A stretch of DNA of 64,000 nt from Anseranas semipalmata (taxonomy: Eukaryota > Chordata > Aves > Anseriformes > Anseranatidae). Location: NCBI GenBank assembly GCA_013399115.1, contig VXAA01001508.1, forward strand, positions 714,652 to 778,651, read 5' to 3'. Below are positions 38,330 through 50,340 of this stretch, piece by piece; within the stretch, counting starts at the first letter, position 1, and each line of letters opens with the position of its first letter. The notes beneath the pieces are model-generated. The model made no database searches. It was not told where the DNA came from and was given only the letters and a program-made list of their open reading frames with translations. The position numbers and the translations under genes were made by a program.

Positions 38330-38455
38330 TTATTGCCACCTTTTCACAAATGGGGAACGGAGACATGGAGAGACTCCCCAACTTGCCTAAAATCATAATT
38401 GTGGCTTGTGGAGATCAGAGAAGGCGGCAGCTGAGGAAGGAATTGATCACAAGCT
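38330..38455 (-). mobile_element. Fossil MIR/CR1-like fragment, antisense
   Basis: CCACCTTTTCACAAATGGGG, AACGGAGACATGGAGAGACT and CAACTTGCCTAAAATCAT follow the antisense tail pattern of old amniote SINE/LINE repeats. It faces the sense fossil that begins about 80 bases further on. Confidence 0.65.
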
Positions 38456-38534
38456 TTCTGGTAGCACCCTGATGATTAGAATAGCCTGTTTTATCTGTAG
38501 ATAGGTGTAATTCCACTCTTTTTACCCAGCCTTT

Positions 38535-38660
38535 TGTCTGTCTTGTCTGCTGAGATAGCGGGCTCTTTAGAATAGGTACCATCTGATATTTTATACAGCA
38601 CTTAGCAAAATACAGTCCCAATCTCACTGGGCCTCTAGGCATTACCATAATCAGTGCATT
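38535..38660 (+). mobile_element. Fossil ancient CR1/L3-like 3' end, sense
   Basis: GTCTTGTCTGCTGAGATAGC, GGGCTCTTTAGAATAGGTAC, ACAGCACTTAGCAAAATAC and TCACTGGGCCTCTAGGCATT, then ACCATAAT, closely follow the remembered sense 3' end of an old amniote CR1-type repeat. It is one of the two best-preserved fossils in the window. Confidence 0.75.
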
Positions 38661-38877
38661 AGGGGTCATTTTTTCAGACAGAGATTTGAAAATAAGTTTG
38701 AGTCGTCTTTTGTAATGAAAGTTTTCATTTGCCACTCTCTGGAGAGGAGGTGGAGAAGGGGAATTTACGTTTTCTCTCTCACACATGCAGAGCTGCACAT
38801 CTATACTGAATCTAGAAGAAGATGTATGTCCCCAGCTCCCCCAAAAGAAGTGGAGCCTTCTGGGTATTTTGGAGGAG

Positions 38878-38892
38878 AAAAAAAAAAAAAAA
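38878..38892. repeat. A15 homopolymer
   Basis: A run of 15 A. No element body could be assigned to it. Confidence 0.95.
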
Positions 38893-39394
38893 GAATTGTT
38901 TTGAAAGAGCCAAGATATTTAGCTTTGAAAATTAGCTACTCAGCAGGCCAGCATTAAAATTAATTTAATGGAGTGTAAATTAACATACTTGACACTTTTT
39001 TGATCATTTTTCATATACAGTGCTGACCGATGGAAATAAAAGCTTTCTCCCCCCATGAGATTAGGACAAGGAAATTCAGAAATTTACCACTCCCACTCCA
39101 TGGGGTGCTTTCTTCTTCAGGAGTCAATGTAATACATCAAATTTAAGTCTTTAAATATTAAGCATTGGCATGAGCCTTTGCATATAATAAACTGACTTTT
39201 CAAAAAATGTTTCATTCACTGACACTGGAATTTGTAAGGAATTTTCCTTTCAAATACACTGTGGAAGTTAATTAAGTTCACTCAGAGTTTATAGCAAGGA
39301 TTCTCTAAAAAGTACAGAGGAATATTTGTATCCTAGTCCAAAAATGCAACACGGTGAAACTTCTGATATGTTGATAAGCGATAAGAATGTCATT

Positions 39395-39560
39395 TGAGGT
39401 TTATTTTTTTAATAATAATTTAATTGTCATTGTAAAATGCCTCATAGTTGGGACAGATTAAATTGCCACAAAACCCATTACTGAAATTCATAACCCCCCA
39501 TAAATGTAAAGTGTTTGCTGCTATGCCATAAATAACCACACTCGTTCCAGGAAAATGAGG
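39395..39560. promoter_or_regulatory. Candidate regulatory element with paired CCATAAA words (unverified)
   Basis: TAATTTAATTG near 39416-39426 is followed by two CCATAAA words at 39498-39504 and 39526-39532, 28 bp apart. CCATAAA (TTTATGG) is the core bound by Cdx and posterior Hox proteins. This is motif reading only. Confidence 0.25.
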
Positions 39561-40189
39561 TACAGGAAATAAATTAACAAAATCCAAACACATAGGACAT
39601 TAGGTTTCAACAATTTGCTGTAGAGGCTGCTGACGGGAATTCAGCTGAGCCCAGAGGAGAGTCAAATTCAATGTTTAATTATGGTCTCAGTAAATCATGC
39701 CCCCTCTGTGTGTTTTGCCATATTGACGTGGTTCAAAGATTATTTCAGAGTCCAGTTCAATAGCACTGGTAAAGTATGTACATTTCAGATGTCATTATAC
39801 TTGAAAAGGTCTGAAGAGCACAATATTTCTCCAAAGACGTGTAGGATCCACTCATGGTTAAATGAAAGGAGGTAAATCAATTTGTGTTAGTCTCATGCAA
39901 AAGGCTCTGGTTCTGATTTTTCATCATTTGCACCTTGGGTGGTCAGCTTAACTTGGTCTTGGTGGGAGTGAAAATACAGTAATGTTTCAGAACTTTCCAT
40001 CTGTTTAAGTGGCCACACAAGGTTCAGACCTCTGGCAAACATGAGCTTTTAGCTGGAGTGTGGCATCAGGCTGGGAAAGGAACCAGGTTACAATGATGCA
40101 TGTTGGAAAAAAGATGGGAAGGCTGGGGAGGGACATAGCGGGTGGGAAAAAGAGATTTTAAACAACTTAATTGTCACACAGAAATGGCA

Positions 40190-40315
40190 TCTGTAGTAAA
40201 CATATTGAACTGATAAACAATGCAGCTGCTACAGATTTCACACAGAGAAGTAAATGCCGTGGCCATATGCAATTCATTACCTGCGTTAATTAGGGAATAA
40301 AAAAAAGAAAGGAAG
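40190..40315. promoter_or_regulatory. Candidate enhancer: SOX, E-box, octamer-like and homeodomain words
   Basis: Within about 80 bases there is a SOX-type ACAATG (40217-40222) fused to an E-box CAGCTG (40223-40228), a second E-box CATATG (40264-40269) overlapping an octamer-like ATATGCAAT, and a homeodomain TTAATTAG (40287-40294). Dense clusters of this kind are typical of neural or developmental enhancers in vertebrates. Conservation could not be tested. Confidence 0.3.
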
Positions 40316-43300
40316 GAAATTGCAGGAAAAGGGGACAAATTGGATCACTGGAGAGAATATGTCTGCGGACTGCACATCTGTCCTGTCCTGGGACCACGCA
40401 CGTGTTCCACTGCTCTCCCTTCTGGCCGAGGCAAGGAAGGTGCCAGCACCTTTCCTGCCCCTGGATAATGCACTAGGCCTGCCACTAACTTGTTAACGTC
40501 TGTGGGGAAAAAAACAAAACAAAAAAAAAGATGAAAGACAAGAAAGTGATGGGAAGTGAATTTTCAAATGCCTGTTCTGGACAGACTCACCCCAGTTTTC
40601 CAGCCGCATTCCTCTCTGCTGACCTGCAGTAAAATCCCACCAGTCTGAAGCAAAATAAGGCCTCTCTGTATGGCACTTGGATTACAGTGCATCCCCCAAA
40701 TGCAGCTGGTCCCTGGTTTTGAAGCTGGAATAGATTCCAGCACTGATTACAGGCACTGAAGGCACTTCGGAGTACGGAGCGCTCCTGGGATGGGGCATTG
40801 CTGCTTCGCAGCCAATTACCACCTGAACCCACCACCATGGGCTCCCCACCACATTTAATGAAAGCAGCAGGAGCCCACCTTGAAGAGACTTTGGATCCGC
40901 TCCTGCAGACATGACATAAAACTAAAGATTCCTTATTAGTGAGTTGGAAAGTCACAGACAGCCACTGAAAAATAAAAATTTACAAAAAACTCTCAGCTTT
41001 TAGATAGGATTTCATGTTAGTATTGTAAATTAATGTAAATGTCACTTTAAAAGAGAATACTGAATAAAAACCTAATAAAGCTGCACAGCACTGCAGGGGT
41101 GGTGAGTAAATTGAGGGAATATTTGATTAGATTTCAAATGCTGCTCTTTAATTTGTATGCTCTCGCTTATTTCCCTCCTGCCCCTCCCCATGCTTTCTTC
41201 ATCTATTCTGTCGGTTGGTGCACAGTGAATTTTACAGTCCTACCTCAAAGGTCTCTCATTGCTGGACGAAAGCCCACATCAGCTGGGACTTATGTGGTGA
41301 CAGCTTCCTCCAGACCGTGCCCCACGGCAGAAGGGGAGACAGGTACTGTGCCTGCTCCCTTCCAGCCAAGCTGTGTCTGTGCCTCTTTACGACACCAGCA
41401 ACGGGATCTTTTCAACCTAGTGCCCTTCCCGTGCTGAAAATCAGAGTAACTGCAGGCCGGATACCTGGAGCCAGCCGCTGCAGTGGAAGGCAGGCTGTAG
41501 ATGAGGCTCCTCATGTCAGCTGCAGCTCCCTCCTTGCAGCAAGGCCACAGTGAGATTAAGCAAGGCCATTAGCTTTCAGGGGAAACTGCAGAAACTGACC
41601 TGCAGAAACAAATGAAGCACAATATTAGGAGTGGGATGCTTTTGCATGAAATCAAATCAAGAAATTTTGGGAAATTGAATCAAGAGACTTAGTGAAAGCT
41701 CCTGTGTGTTGGCTATCTGTAACTCCAGCAGTGCAAGTGCCCTGTTACTGGTACCAGTGTTGTGGTTCAGGATCTGGAACAGCCCCCAGAAACCTGATCG
41801 TGTGGGCTCAGGGTCTCCTCTCCCGACCACTAAAACATCCCAGTGATTTGGGACCGTCTGGGATAACAGTGCCAAGAAATGAATGCAAGGCAAAGACTCC
41901 TGGTAGGGACGCACTGTCCTGTCTTTAAAAGCTCTCACCCTGGCACAGAGCTCTGTTGCAACAGAGCTCTGGTTTAGCAACAGCAACCTTGTCATAGAGA
42001 TAATGATCTGAAATCTCCATGGCCTTTAGCTACTTCCCTTTTGCCTCAGTGAACTGCTATTGTGGAATCACTGTGGCTGCAGACTGGTCTCCTCTGTGCT
42101 GGTCAGGCTCTTATCTTCTTTCCCTGAGCTTTGGCCAGACTTGCAGAAGAAATGTGCTTAAAGGCTTTCCTTCTGTCTCAGCCAGAGTGTTATCTTGGCA
42201 TCGCTGAGCCTTTGCTACTCTTCTCAGGTGGCGTCAGTCACGTCCTTGCAGTTTGAAGCTAGAAACTAGCTCCTTCATCCCTATACATATTATTTCTTGA
42301 GTTGAGCAAAGATTGACCTCTCCGTGTCCTTTCTATTCCCCTGCTGCTTAACAGACTGGCAGGAAGTGATGGACTCTCTGCTTTTCTCTTAGAGATCTGA
42401 AGGCCGGCTGCAGTGTGTCGATCAGCCTGAGCTGTCTAGCTATCTGTTCATGCTTGCTCGGATAATAATACTAACAGCAACATGCTTGTGTTTCTCAGCC
42501 CCCTACCTCATAACATTTTCAAATCCATCCCTTCCAGGAGGGCAGGAAACAGTGGGATGGTAGAGATGAGACTAGTCAAGGTGAGGTTTCTTAGCAGTAT
42601 TTCATTATTCCCTACTATTTTCTTCAACCACCAGAAAGTGATGAAGTGGCATGTAAGAGTGCCTTCAAAATCAGGCTGACAGTAGCTAAAACTGCACCCT
42701 GATGAGTGGAAAAGCAAGCAAAGATGGAGGAAACTCCCATTAGGAAAATACTCAGTCTTAATGAGCCAGCAAACTTGCTTCCCTTTCTACAAGGCAGTAA
42801 CTCTGTGCCTCAATGTCTATGTGGGATTTTAGTTTTAGTGTTTGTTTCCATTGCTGTCTTAAATGCCTAGAGACAGATAAGAATGACAAGCAACATAAAT
42901 TAATGATGCATGGGCTCTGTTCTGCTTGAGTGGGAGAAGAGATGGGAACAAGGAATGGGACAGCAATTGCTGCAGTGCAAAATTTGGCCATATGACACAT
43001 CAGTTTTGCCTTATCAGACTGCTATAAGAGCTGTGATAAAACAGTGATTCAGCTGAACAAAGACAAGACTGACACTTTCCTTATGCTCTTACCCACACAA
43101 AGGAAACAACAGTTATCGGACACTACCAAGTGATCTTATTCTGTCCAGGGACATTACCAAAATTGCTAAAATTGTAGGTATTACACCTTCTTTCCCCAAA
43201 TGTTATGTGGCATTGGTGTTACCAGCCATTTGGCCATGACTCACTGTTGTTTTACAGATCCTGTCCAAAAGCTAAATTTATAGCAAATCAGAAAGGGCCA

Positions 43301-43839
43301 GGACTTTCAGCAGAAACAGATTGAAGAGGAAACTTTTAATGAGTTTTTCTTGGAGATCATCATCAAATCATCAAAAGAAAGCTCAGAGAAATCAACTGGA
43401 AAGACAAAACCTGGTTTTCCTCTGACGTTATCCTCTACATGGGCTTTTTGAGGAGTCCCAAGACTCTCAAAGGGGAGATCACTGAGGAATAGCAGCATGC
43501 AGCTCTTCTTCCCTCCCACCTCAAAGGATGGAGCCGTCTTTGCAGGGTGCCTGCACCCTTTCAGGAGTGTGTAGAAAACACAATGTTCATCACAAACCCA
43601 AATGCTCGGCAGCTTTTATGTCTCTTGACACCCTGAAATTTTCTAACCCTGGCCAGGGAGAATCATAGTTATTGCACAGCCTCTAACCTCCCTCCTTTCA
43701 CCTCTTCCAACCTCTCCAGGGAACTCGTCTCCCACATCGAAAAGGATCTCTGCCTTTGTCCTTCTATTGCCCAGTATTTTTACAGATTGCACACTGCTTT
43801 TTCTTCTCTTTCTCAATCCCTTCACTCTTTTCTGAAAAC

Positions 43840-44020
43840 TCGTCAATCAATCCAAATTGTTGCAACAACCTGTGGGAAGCCTCTAACCTTGTTGTCATTG
43901 ATTTGAATAATGCAAATATTAATGAGTAGAAAACTCATTAAAGGAAAGCGGGAGAATTCTCTCTGACAATCCACCTCTGCTGTAATGCCAGGTGGATCCT
44001 GCTACAAACAGGAAAAAAAA
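43840..44020. promoter_or_regulatory. Candidate enhancer: RBPJ-like, octamer and inverted homeodomain sites
   Basis: TGTGGGAA (43871-43878) fits the Notch effector RBPJ. A consensus POU octamer ATGCAAAT lies at 43910-43917. Directly after it, TTAATGAGT (43919-43927) and its exact reverse complement ACTCATTAA (43933-43941) form an inverted pair with a five-base spacer, each arm holding a TAAT/ATTA homeodomain core. A CAGGTG E-box word occurs near 43989. The arrangement looks like a developmental enhancer; this is inference from motifs. Confidence 0.35.
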
Positions 44021-44385
44021 TGATCAAGCTTTTAATATTAGCTCCACTGGCATACTTATATCTGCTCCGCAGCCTAGATACTCTGTGTCATCCATGTGAT
44101 CATATTTTTAAAAGACTGATGCTCTGTTTGCATGTTCTAGACAATACGTTTTGAAACTTATTAATCAGAAATTGTCCAATCTCTTTATGCTGAAGCATCA
44201 GTAAAACAATTACTTCAAGGCTAAACGAGGTCCACTGAAGAAACACTTGATTAAAGTGAGAAGTTATAATAAATAAATACTTCAAATATTTCATTATTGA
44301 TGCTCCAGGGGGAAAACAGCTTTGATTAAGTCAAAGAAGGGGAAAAATGTTTCAGTTTGAATAAGTATGATGGACTAGTTTCTGT

Positions 44386-44452
44386 GTTGGTGTAAATCAG
44401 CATAACTCCAATGAATTCACTATGTCTATGTCAGTCTGAGCTGAGTATTGGA
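44386..44452 (+). mobile_element. Short fossil CR1-like repeat remnant
   Basis: TTGGTGTAAATCAGCATAAC and TCCAATGAATTCACTATGTC, then CTGAGCTGAGTATTGG, follow the pattern of a remembered amniote repeat (ggtgtaaatcagcatagctcc, attgaagtcaatgg). Diverged and short. Confidence 0.5.
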
Positions 44453-45042
44453 TATAGAGTATTACTTCTCAGGGGATTCAATGGGGTTATTGTCTAAAAG
44501 GGACTGGAAAGAAAATAAAATGTTTGCATGCCATTCTTAGCTCTGACATTTTCTTGCTATGTTCCTTTTTGAAGAACCACTCTGCACCCCTCTCATTCAG
44601 GTACCCATACCTAATCTAGGGCTCGTAAGATTTATATGTATCACAAGGTACTTGTGAATCTTAATGAACAGTATTCAGGAAATGTCATTTCTTGAAAGTT
44701 GGTGCCCAGGTGCAATGGATCACACAGTACAGCAGAAGTATTTTCATTTCTTATTAACGCTGTATAGAAGAGATAAGGCGCAATCATTAAATACAAACAT
44801 TTATTTAAATGCAGGGTTTAGTTGCATGCTGTAAACACACAAAAGCCAGAACATTTCACAAGATGGAGGGTGAATGTTTTGAAGTCTGGATGTTTCAGGA
44901 CTCTAAATCCCAATTTAGAGACCAGATACATAGTGGCTTGAGAAACACAACACCTATGCTGAGCACCCACAGACCCCTTTCTCATTTCGCTATTGTAGTC
45001 CTTGCACGGTTTCTCTCACACACACTTAATTCAGTGCAATAA

Positions 45043-45070
45043 GGCATCTGAGAGAGGGCATCTGAGAGAG
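45043..45070. repeat. Perfect 14-bp tandem duplication
   Basis: GGCATCTGAGAGAG occurs twice head to tail with no spacer. Confidence 0.97.
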
Positions 45071-46242
45071 GCAGGGTAGCCAAGATACAGATGGTTTGCC
45101 CATGACCTGCCAAAAGACTGTAAATGAGCCACATACTTCTGCTGCACCTCTTGATTGCCTTCCGACTCTTTGCTTGCTTTGCCTCTGCAGCATTCAAGCT
45201 CCTGGGAACAAGGACTGGGTCTTACAAGGTTTTGTTATGTGCCTGCCAGAATAGGGTCTCAGTCTTGATGGGAACCTCTTTACGGAGGTCATAGCAGAAA
45301 CAGCAAAAAATACAGACAAAAAAAATTGGGCAAATACAATTACAGGATATAACAGCACAGGAAATTGTAATGCAAGAGAGCATGACATCTATAGGCTGGA
45401 AGAACAACACTTTCCGGGGCATACATCTGCAGCAAGTAAACTGGGGAACTAATTTCTTCACCTTTCCTGGTAGTGGAAGTGCATCATTGCCCCAGAATTG
45501 TGCTAAATCAAAGTGTTGGTCCTTTATACAGAGGTAGCACTGCATAAAAGCAGACAAGTGTATCTATACCAACTGTAGGAAAATCAGTGAGTACTCTCAG
45601 TCACAGACAAAAAACTGCACAAAACATCAGAAGAATTTTTCAATGTCTGAATAAATTCAGGTTTTTATTTCATGCACAGATAACCTTAAAGTGACTCAGT
45701 AACCATATATTTATTAAGAAGGCTGTTTATTCCCCTACAAAAATAACACTGGAGGTGCCATCTAAAAACAAAATGATATTTTAAAGTTTCTTCGACGGTT
45801 TTTCCCTTAGGAAGATGCATATGAGACAGTTTCGAATGGAGTGGGCTGAGAATTTTCAGATAAACAGATTTTAGTCCAGAAAAAAAAAAGCTAGCAAAAA
45901 TTAGCAGGTGAACTTCTGCTTGAAATGCAGTCCCTTGAAGTTGGGGGAATCCTGAAGGGTCACCAGGAGTTTGCACTGATACTTTTCAGCTTGAAAAATC
46001 AAAGAAAAACAATTCAATTTTCTGAATACTTAATAAATCCCAGGAAAAAAAAAGAAAAATCCCTATCATTTAATTTCAAATTATAATGAAATCATTTTCA
46101 AAATATTTTAAAGTCTCATGTGGTAAAAGTCTTTCCATTGCTGCTCAGAAGAATCAGCAAATTTTTCTCTGACTAGCAGACACACATAGCAATGCCACAT
46201 AGCTGATAACTCTAACAGAGAACTGAGTTGACTGGAAAATGA

Positions 46243-46262
46243 TTTATTTATTTATTTATTTA
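46243..46262. repeat. (TTTA)5 microsatellite
   Basis: Five tetranucleotide units followed by a T-rich run. Confidence 0.95.
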
Positions 46263-47560
46263 TATTTTTTTAAGTAATAATTAATTACTGGAACATCTAC
46301 CAGGGGATGTGGAGAATTGGCTGTTTCTCTCTGGCTTTACCCCCAGCCTGGATGTCTGTCTAAGAGACAGTCTTAAGGTAGCTGCAATATCTACTATCAC
46401 AGTACTGATAAGATGACTAAATCCCTTTCTATCAATGGAAGTTATGAATCTTCGGTGTTCTCCGTCTCAAGCAAATAAGGGCAAGGTCTGTGGTTTGGAA
46501 CATAACATCTGATGTTGGATTCAGTGGCTTTAGATACGCTGAAATATCTCATGAGGGTAATGATTTTATATAGACGAAAATTAGTTTGACATCTGCAGTA
46601 GGGTTGTCTCCGTAACAGCTCACAACCAATTACGTATCTTTTTCTCTGTATGAGCAGTGGTTACATACCATCAGTAAAACATTTCACTAATGAAATAAAG
46701 CAGGAGGGAACAAAAAGTAGTCAGATCTCCAGTGTGTGCATGTCCCCTGTAAATGCTGCTTCTGTTCGGCTTCATAAACTAGTGCCCATGCCTCCCAAAC
46801 AATTACGGATGCAATATATGGCAATCACCTTGGTGTACCCCACGCATTTTCAGTGCTAGTGGCTCATCCTGGGCTTTTCTTACCATAGTGCAAGCAGCAG
46901 AAGTTGTGTCCTGTGGCAGGAGATTAAGTTTCGGGATAGGACTGAGCTGCCCACGGTTCGGCTGTGCTGATTCTGGCTTTATTCCAAAGACAGTTTGCCA
47001 ACACATTCAGGGGCTCGAGGTCTCCCCTCTGCCCCTTTGACTCATCTGGGCCTTCCAGCACTCTATGGCTGTTGCCCGCAGCTATGTTTCTATTTTATTT
47101 GTAATCCTTTGAAAGCAATAGCCAGTTCTGGCAGATGAATTATATTCTGTCGAGAAGCAGCAGGGGATGGCTGGGACCGTCTCTTTCTCCCTCTCTCCCT
47201 GAATTCTAATTTAAAGAGAGGAAACAAGATTTCATTGAATTTTAACAAATTAACCATTAATCACTTATGAAAACCTCCTGATGAGGACATGGATCGCCTG
47301 AGTTATGAATGGGAACAGCTTCATTTTGCTGTGATTGCTAGACCAAGTTAATCCCCAGCTCTCTTTCTCTACCTCCATCATGCTCCTCACCTTGTTCCCT
47401 GTCTCCCTCATTGCTGCATGCTCTTGTCTCCTTTCCCCCACCTCTACCCAACACATATACCCTGCTCTCTCTTGTCCTCTTCCCTGGATGCACAGCCCCT
47501 GCTGAACTCCTCTCTGAATCATTTTTGATGTCATGCTGAATATGGAAATTAAGGAAAAAA

Positions 47561-47770
47561 CAATGTCTTCCGCTGGCTGTGCACTGTGAATATTTATGAG
47601 GGAGACAGCGAGGAAGCTAAATAGGAGCTGCGAGCGAGCCAGCCAGCGAGGATGGCAGCTGACAAGGGCTCATTCAGCAGCACATCCTTGGCTGCCGGCG
47701 GCATCCCGGCAGAGTGGGGGCTGTGTGAGTGACAGAGCGGCAGCATCCTTGCCTGGGCAACACAAAAAAA
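47561..47770. other. GC-richer pocket with a small upstream-style ORF (weak evidence)
   Basis: CpG and GC content rise over about 200 bases. ATTTATGAG near 47593 is TATA-like. An ATG at 47652 in a GAGGATGG context opens 26 codons to a TGA at 47730-47732. The peptide is not recognised. It could be an untranslated first exon or chance; nothing here proves a gene. Confidence 0.2.
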
Positions 47771-49859
47771 CTAAGTTGCAGCCATTTCTCTGCTTCCTTT
47801 GTATTCCTCCCATCTCCAGCTGATCAATTTCAGCTAAAAAAATAATAATAATAAAAAAAAAATCCTTGGATGGCATTCAGCTGCAGCAGACGATTAGGCC
47901 TTAAAAATCAATGTTTATGTTCAACAGGGCTATAAAAACCAATGCTTCCCTCCACTTATCAAATCAGAATTGGAATCAGAAAAGCCCCTTGGCTCGTCGT
48001 ACAAGGGGTCATGGATGGTGGCACATGGTGATGAAAATCTCTCTAAGCCAAGGCTCTCCCTAGTGCTGTCTCTCCTCCTGCTACTGTATTCCCGTACTTG
48101 ATAGCAGTTTCTCCCACAGGGAGGCATCATTCTGCTAAACACCACACAGGGGGCCTGAGCACAGATGGGTACCAGAGGCCCAGAGAAAAAAAAGGATGGT
48201 GAAAGTCTATCCTTTGGAATCAGCCCCAGATGGAGCTCTGAAAAATGCCATCTTTATTTTTCCCCTAAAGGATGAAACAGATCCAGGAAGGAAACCGATC
48301 TGGAGCTGGTACTGGGCATGGACCAGCTGGATAACGACAGAAGTGCTGAAGTGAATCGTTGATCCTTTTGCTTCTCTTGAGGTCTGCAGAACCTCTGCAT
48401 GGTGATTATTTTGTTACTTGGACTGTGGGGACAGGGCTGTTCCTGCTGCCAGGTATAGGATGAACATATAGCAAGGGGAGAAACTCTACCTCTTCAAGTC
48501 ACAGTCTTGCATATAATAAAACCCGATCCTCCCACAGGGATGCCTGTGGTTTCTAACTTACCTAGTATTTGAAATTATTAAAAAATAGACCAGCTTGTTG
48601 ACTGCAGGATGTATAAATCCCAGTAATTGGGCTATGTTGCTTTTCTGAAGAACATCATGATTTCTGTTCCTTGACTGGACGGGCATCAGTTTTAAGTGTG
48701 TTAAGAACAGCAGGTCTTCCCAGAAAGCATGTTTCAAATGGTCCAGCAATTAATTAGCTGCCAAAGGAATGGGTGCAAATGAGTATCAGTGCCCCAGATG
48801 ACACCAAAGAGATTCAAACATAGGTCAAATCTATTACATATTTTCATTGCTGGATCACTCAGCCACCTCCCTCCAAGTAGTGTACAGAAGCTCCTTCTTC
48901 TGTAGTTACTATTCCTAGCCCAGACCCAGGATTTTCCCCTTCCAGCATCTTTCACTGATTTCTTTTCAGAGTGCTCTGGACTGACCCTTCTCATGGCCAC
49001 TTGCAAACTGAAGCACATGGCTTCCTGTAACGATGTAGGACTGTGAGCTCCCTCCTCAATTATAATCTTTTCACAATGATATATAGCTTTGCCTGACCCA
49101 GCTGGAATATCTTTTCACCTCCAGACACATACTGTGGATTGTACATATGGCTGGGCTAGAAATTACTTGGTCCATCTGGGCAATCCTGATAATCCTTCTG
49201 CTCACATACACAACATTTCTGGTCATAGAGTTGGTGTTTGCTGCTGTTTTTCATCCTTTTTTCCCACCTAGCCTTTAACAGAGGGACCCAAAGCCTATGG
49301 CCAGCCACAAGCCAGTGGATGGACTTGATAGAAGAAGAGCAACCTGAAATATAGAATGAAAAGGCAAGAGGGTGAATCTAATGAGATGGATGAAACTACT
49401 GATATATGAATCCCATGGGACAGTGTGCTGGAATATATCACTGATGCCATAAGAAAAAGTGGTTCTACTGTCTGGCACTGCAGCAAATAAGATGTCTGGA
49501 ACATCCTATAAACTTATGGGAACCACATCACTGCAATATAGGAGACTTTTAAATTAAAATTGATTAGTCTATCTATCTCCATTGACAAATGGCACTGAAA
49601 TCCATACAGGCAACCTGAGCAAAATCATCCTAAGGACACTCCTAAATTTTGTACCTCTGCTCATCCTTCTGTTCAGATGGACATTTATGTGAATTGTGTG
49701 GGCAAAAATAAACCTGAAAAGACAAATCTCAGTTTTCTTATTTCCAGGGGCACTCAGGTATGGCCACAACACAAGATGCTTTAAAGAAAGCTGGATATAT
49801 GTGTCCCCAGATGCATCACCATTTGGGTATTACTCATGATTAGTCATTTTCTCAGTTAT
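47771..49859. other. Non-coding DNA
   Basis: No supported gene. It contains an AAT/A-rich tract at 47837-47862. Frames are all under 95 codons and not recognised. Confidence 0.75.
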
Positions 49860-50340
49860 TAAGTCACTTTAAAGATCTGTCCTCAATTATAATTGGTATT
49901 AAATCTCCACTTATTTACTCATTGCAATCCATCAGTCATTTTGACTTTGAGAACTTCAAAAAACTTGATGAGAGCAGAAGGCTTATTTCAGACTTGGCAT
50001 CAGTTAAATGAGAAAAGGTACACCAAATGTATCTTAAATGACATGTACAATCTCTGAGCTAGTGCAAGTCATATGCTTGTTGTGCCCAACTTTTGGCCAG
50101 AAGCACATAGTTTCATTAAAAAGATTTGTTGGAGGACGCACAGCTAATTGAGATGACCATTAACTAGCCAATGTACAAAGGCATTTAAAACTCAATATTT
50201 TACTGCATTATGGCTGATTAATAAATATGAAGACCAGTTATAGATTTAATTCTACAATGGAAAGCTCTAAGCAATGAATAGTCACTTTCTTATTATCATT
50301 TGTGAAACTGCAGATAAATAGGCAAGTAGCTTTCCAGGTA
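49860..50340. promoter_or_regulatory. Candidate conserved non-coding stretch with palindromic homeodomain site
   Basis: AT-rich but not simple-repeat sequence with a perfect 12-bp palindrome CAATTATAATTG at 49884-49895 (two facing ATTA/TAAT cores). More TAAT-type words follow at about 50130-50225 (GCTAATTGAG, ATTAACTAG, TGATTAATAAAT). It resembles vertebrate developmental non-coding elements; conservation was not tested. Confidence 0.25.

Larger units (their letters stand above)
38893..43839. other. Non-coding AT-rich DNA
   Basis: Two candidate regulatory stretches (39395-39560 and 40190-40315) are listed separately. The 38960-39330 part also looks conserved in character, with several TAAT words. 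A-rich runs lie at 40300-40308 and 40507-40529. Frames of 112-122 codons on both strands around 40587-41995 are unrecognised and overlap each other in opposite directions, which suggests chance. Confidence 0.7.
44021..47560. other. Non-coding AT-rich DNA
   Basis: No supported gene. It contains a fossil repeat at 44386-44452, a 14-bp tandem duplication at 45043-45070 and (TTTA)n at 46243-46262. Frames up to 111 codons are unrecognised. Confidence 0.7.

Noticed and set aside
40587..41995. Several 112-122 codon frames on both strands
   Set aside because: They overlap in opposite directions, show no known motif and fit chance in a slightly GC-richer stretch.
43661..43700. AGAATCATAG word suggesting a minus-strand CR1 tail
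   Set aside because: The following sequence lacks the CR1 3' UTR (no GGTTGGAA block), so the word is coincidental.
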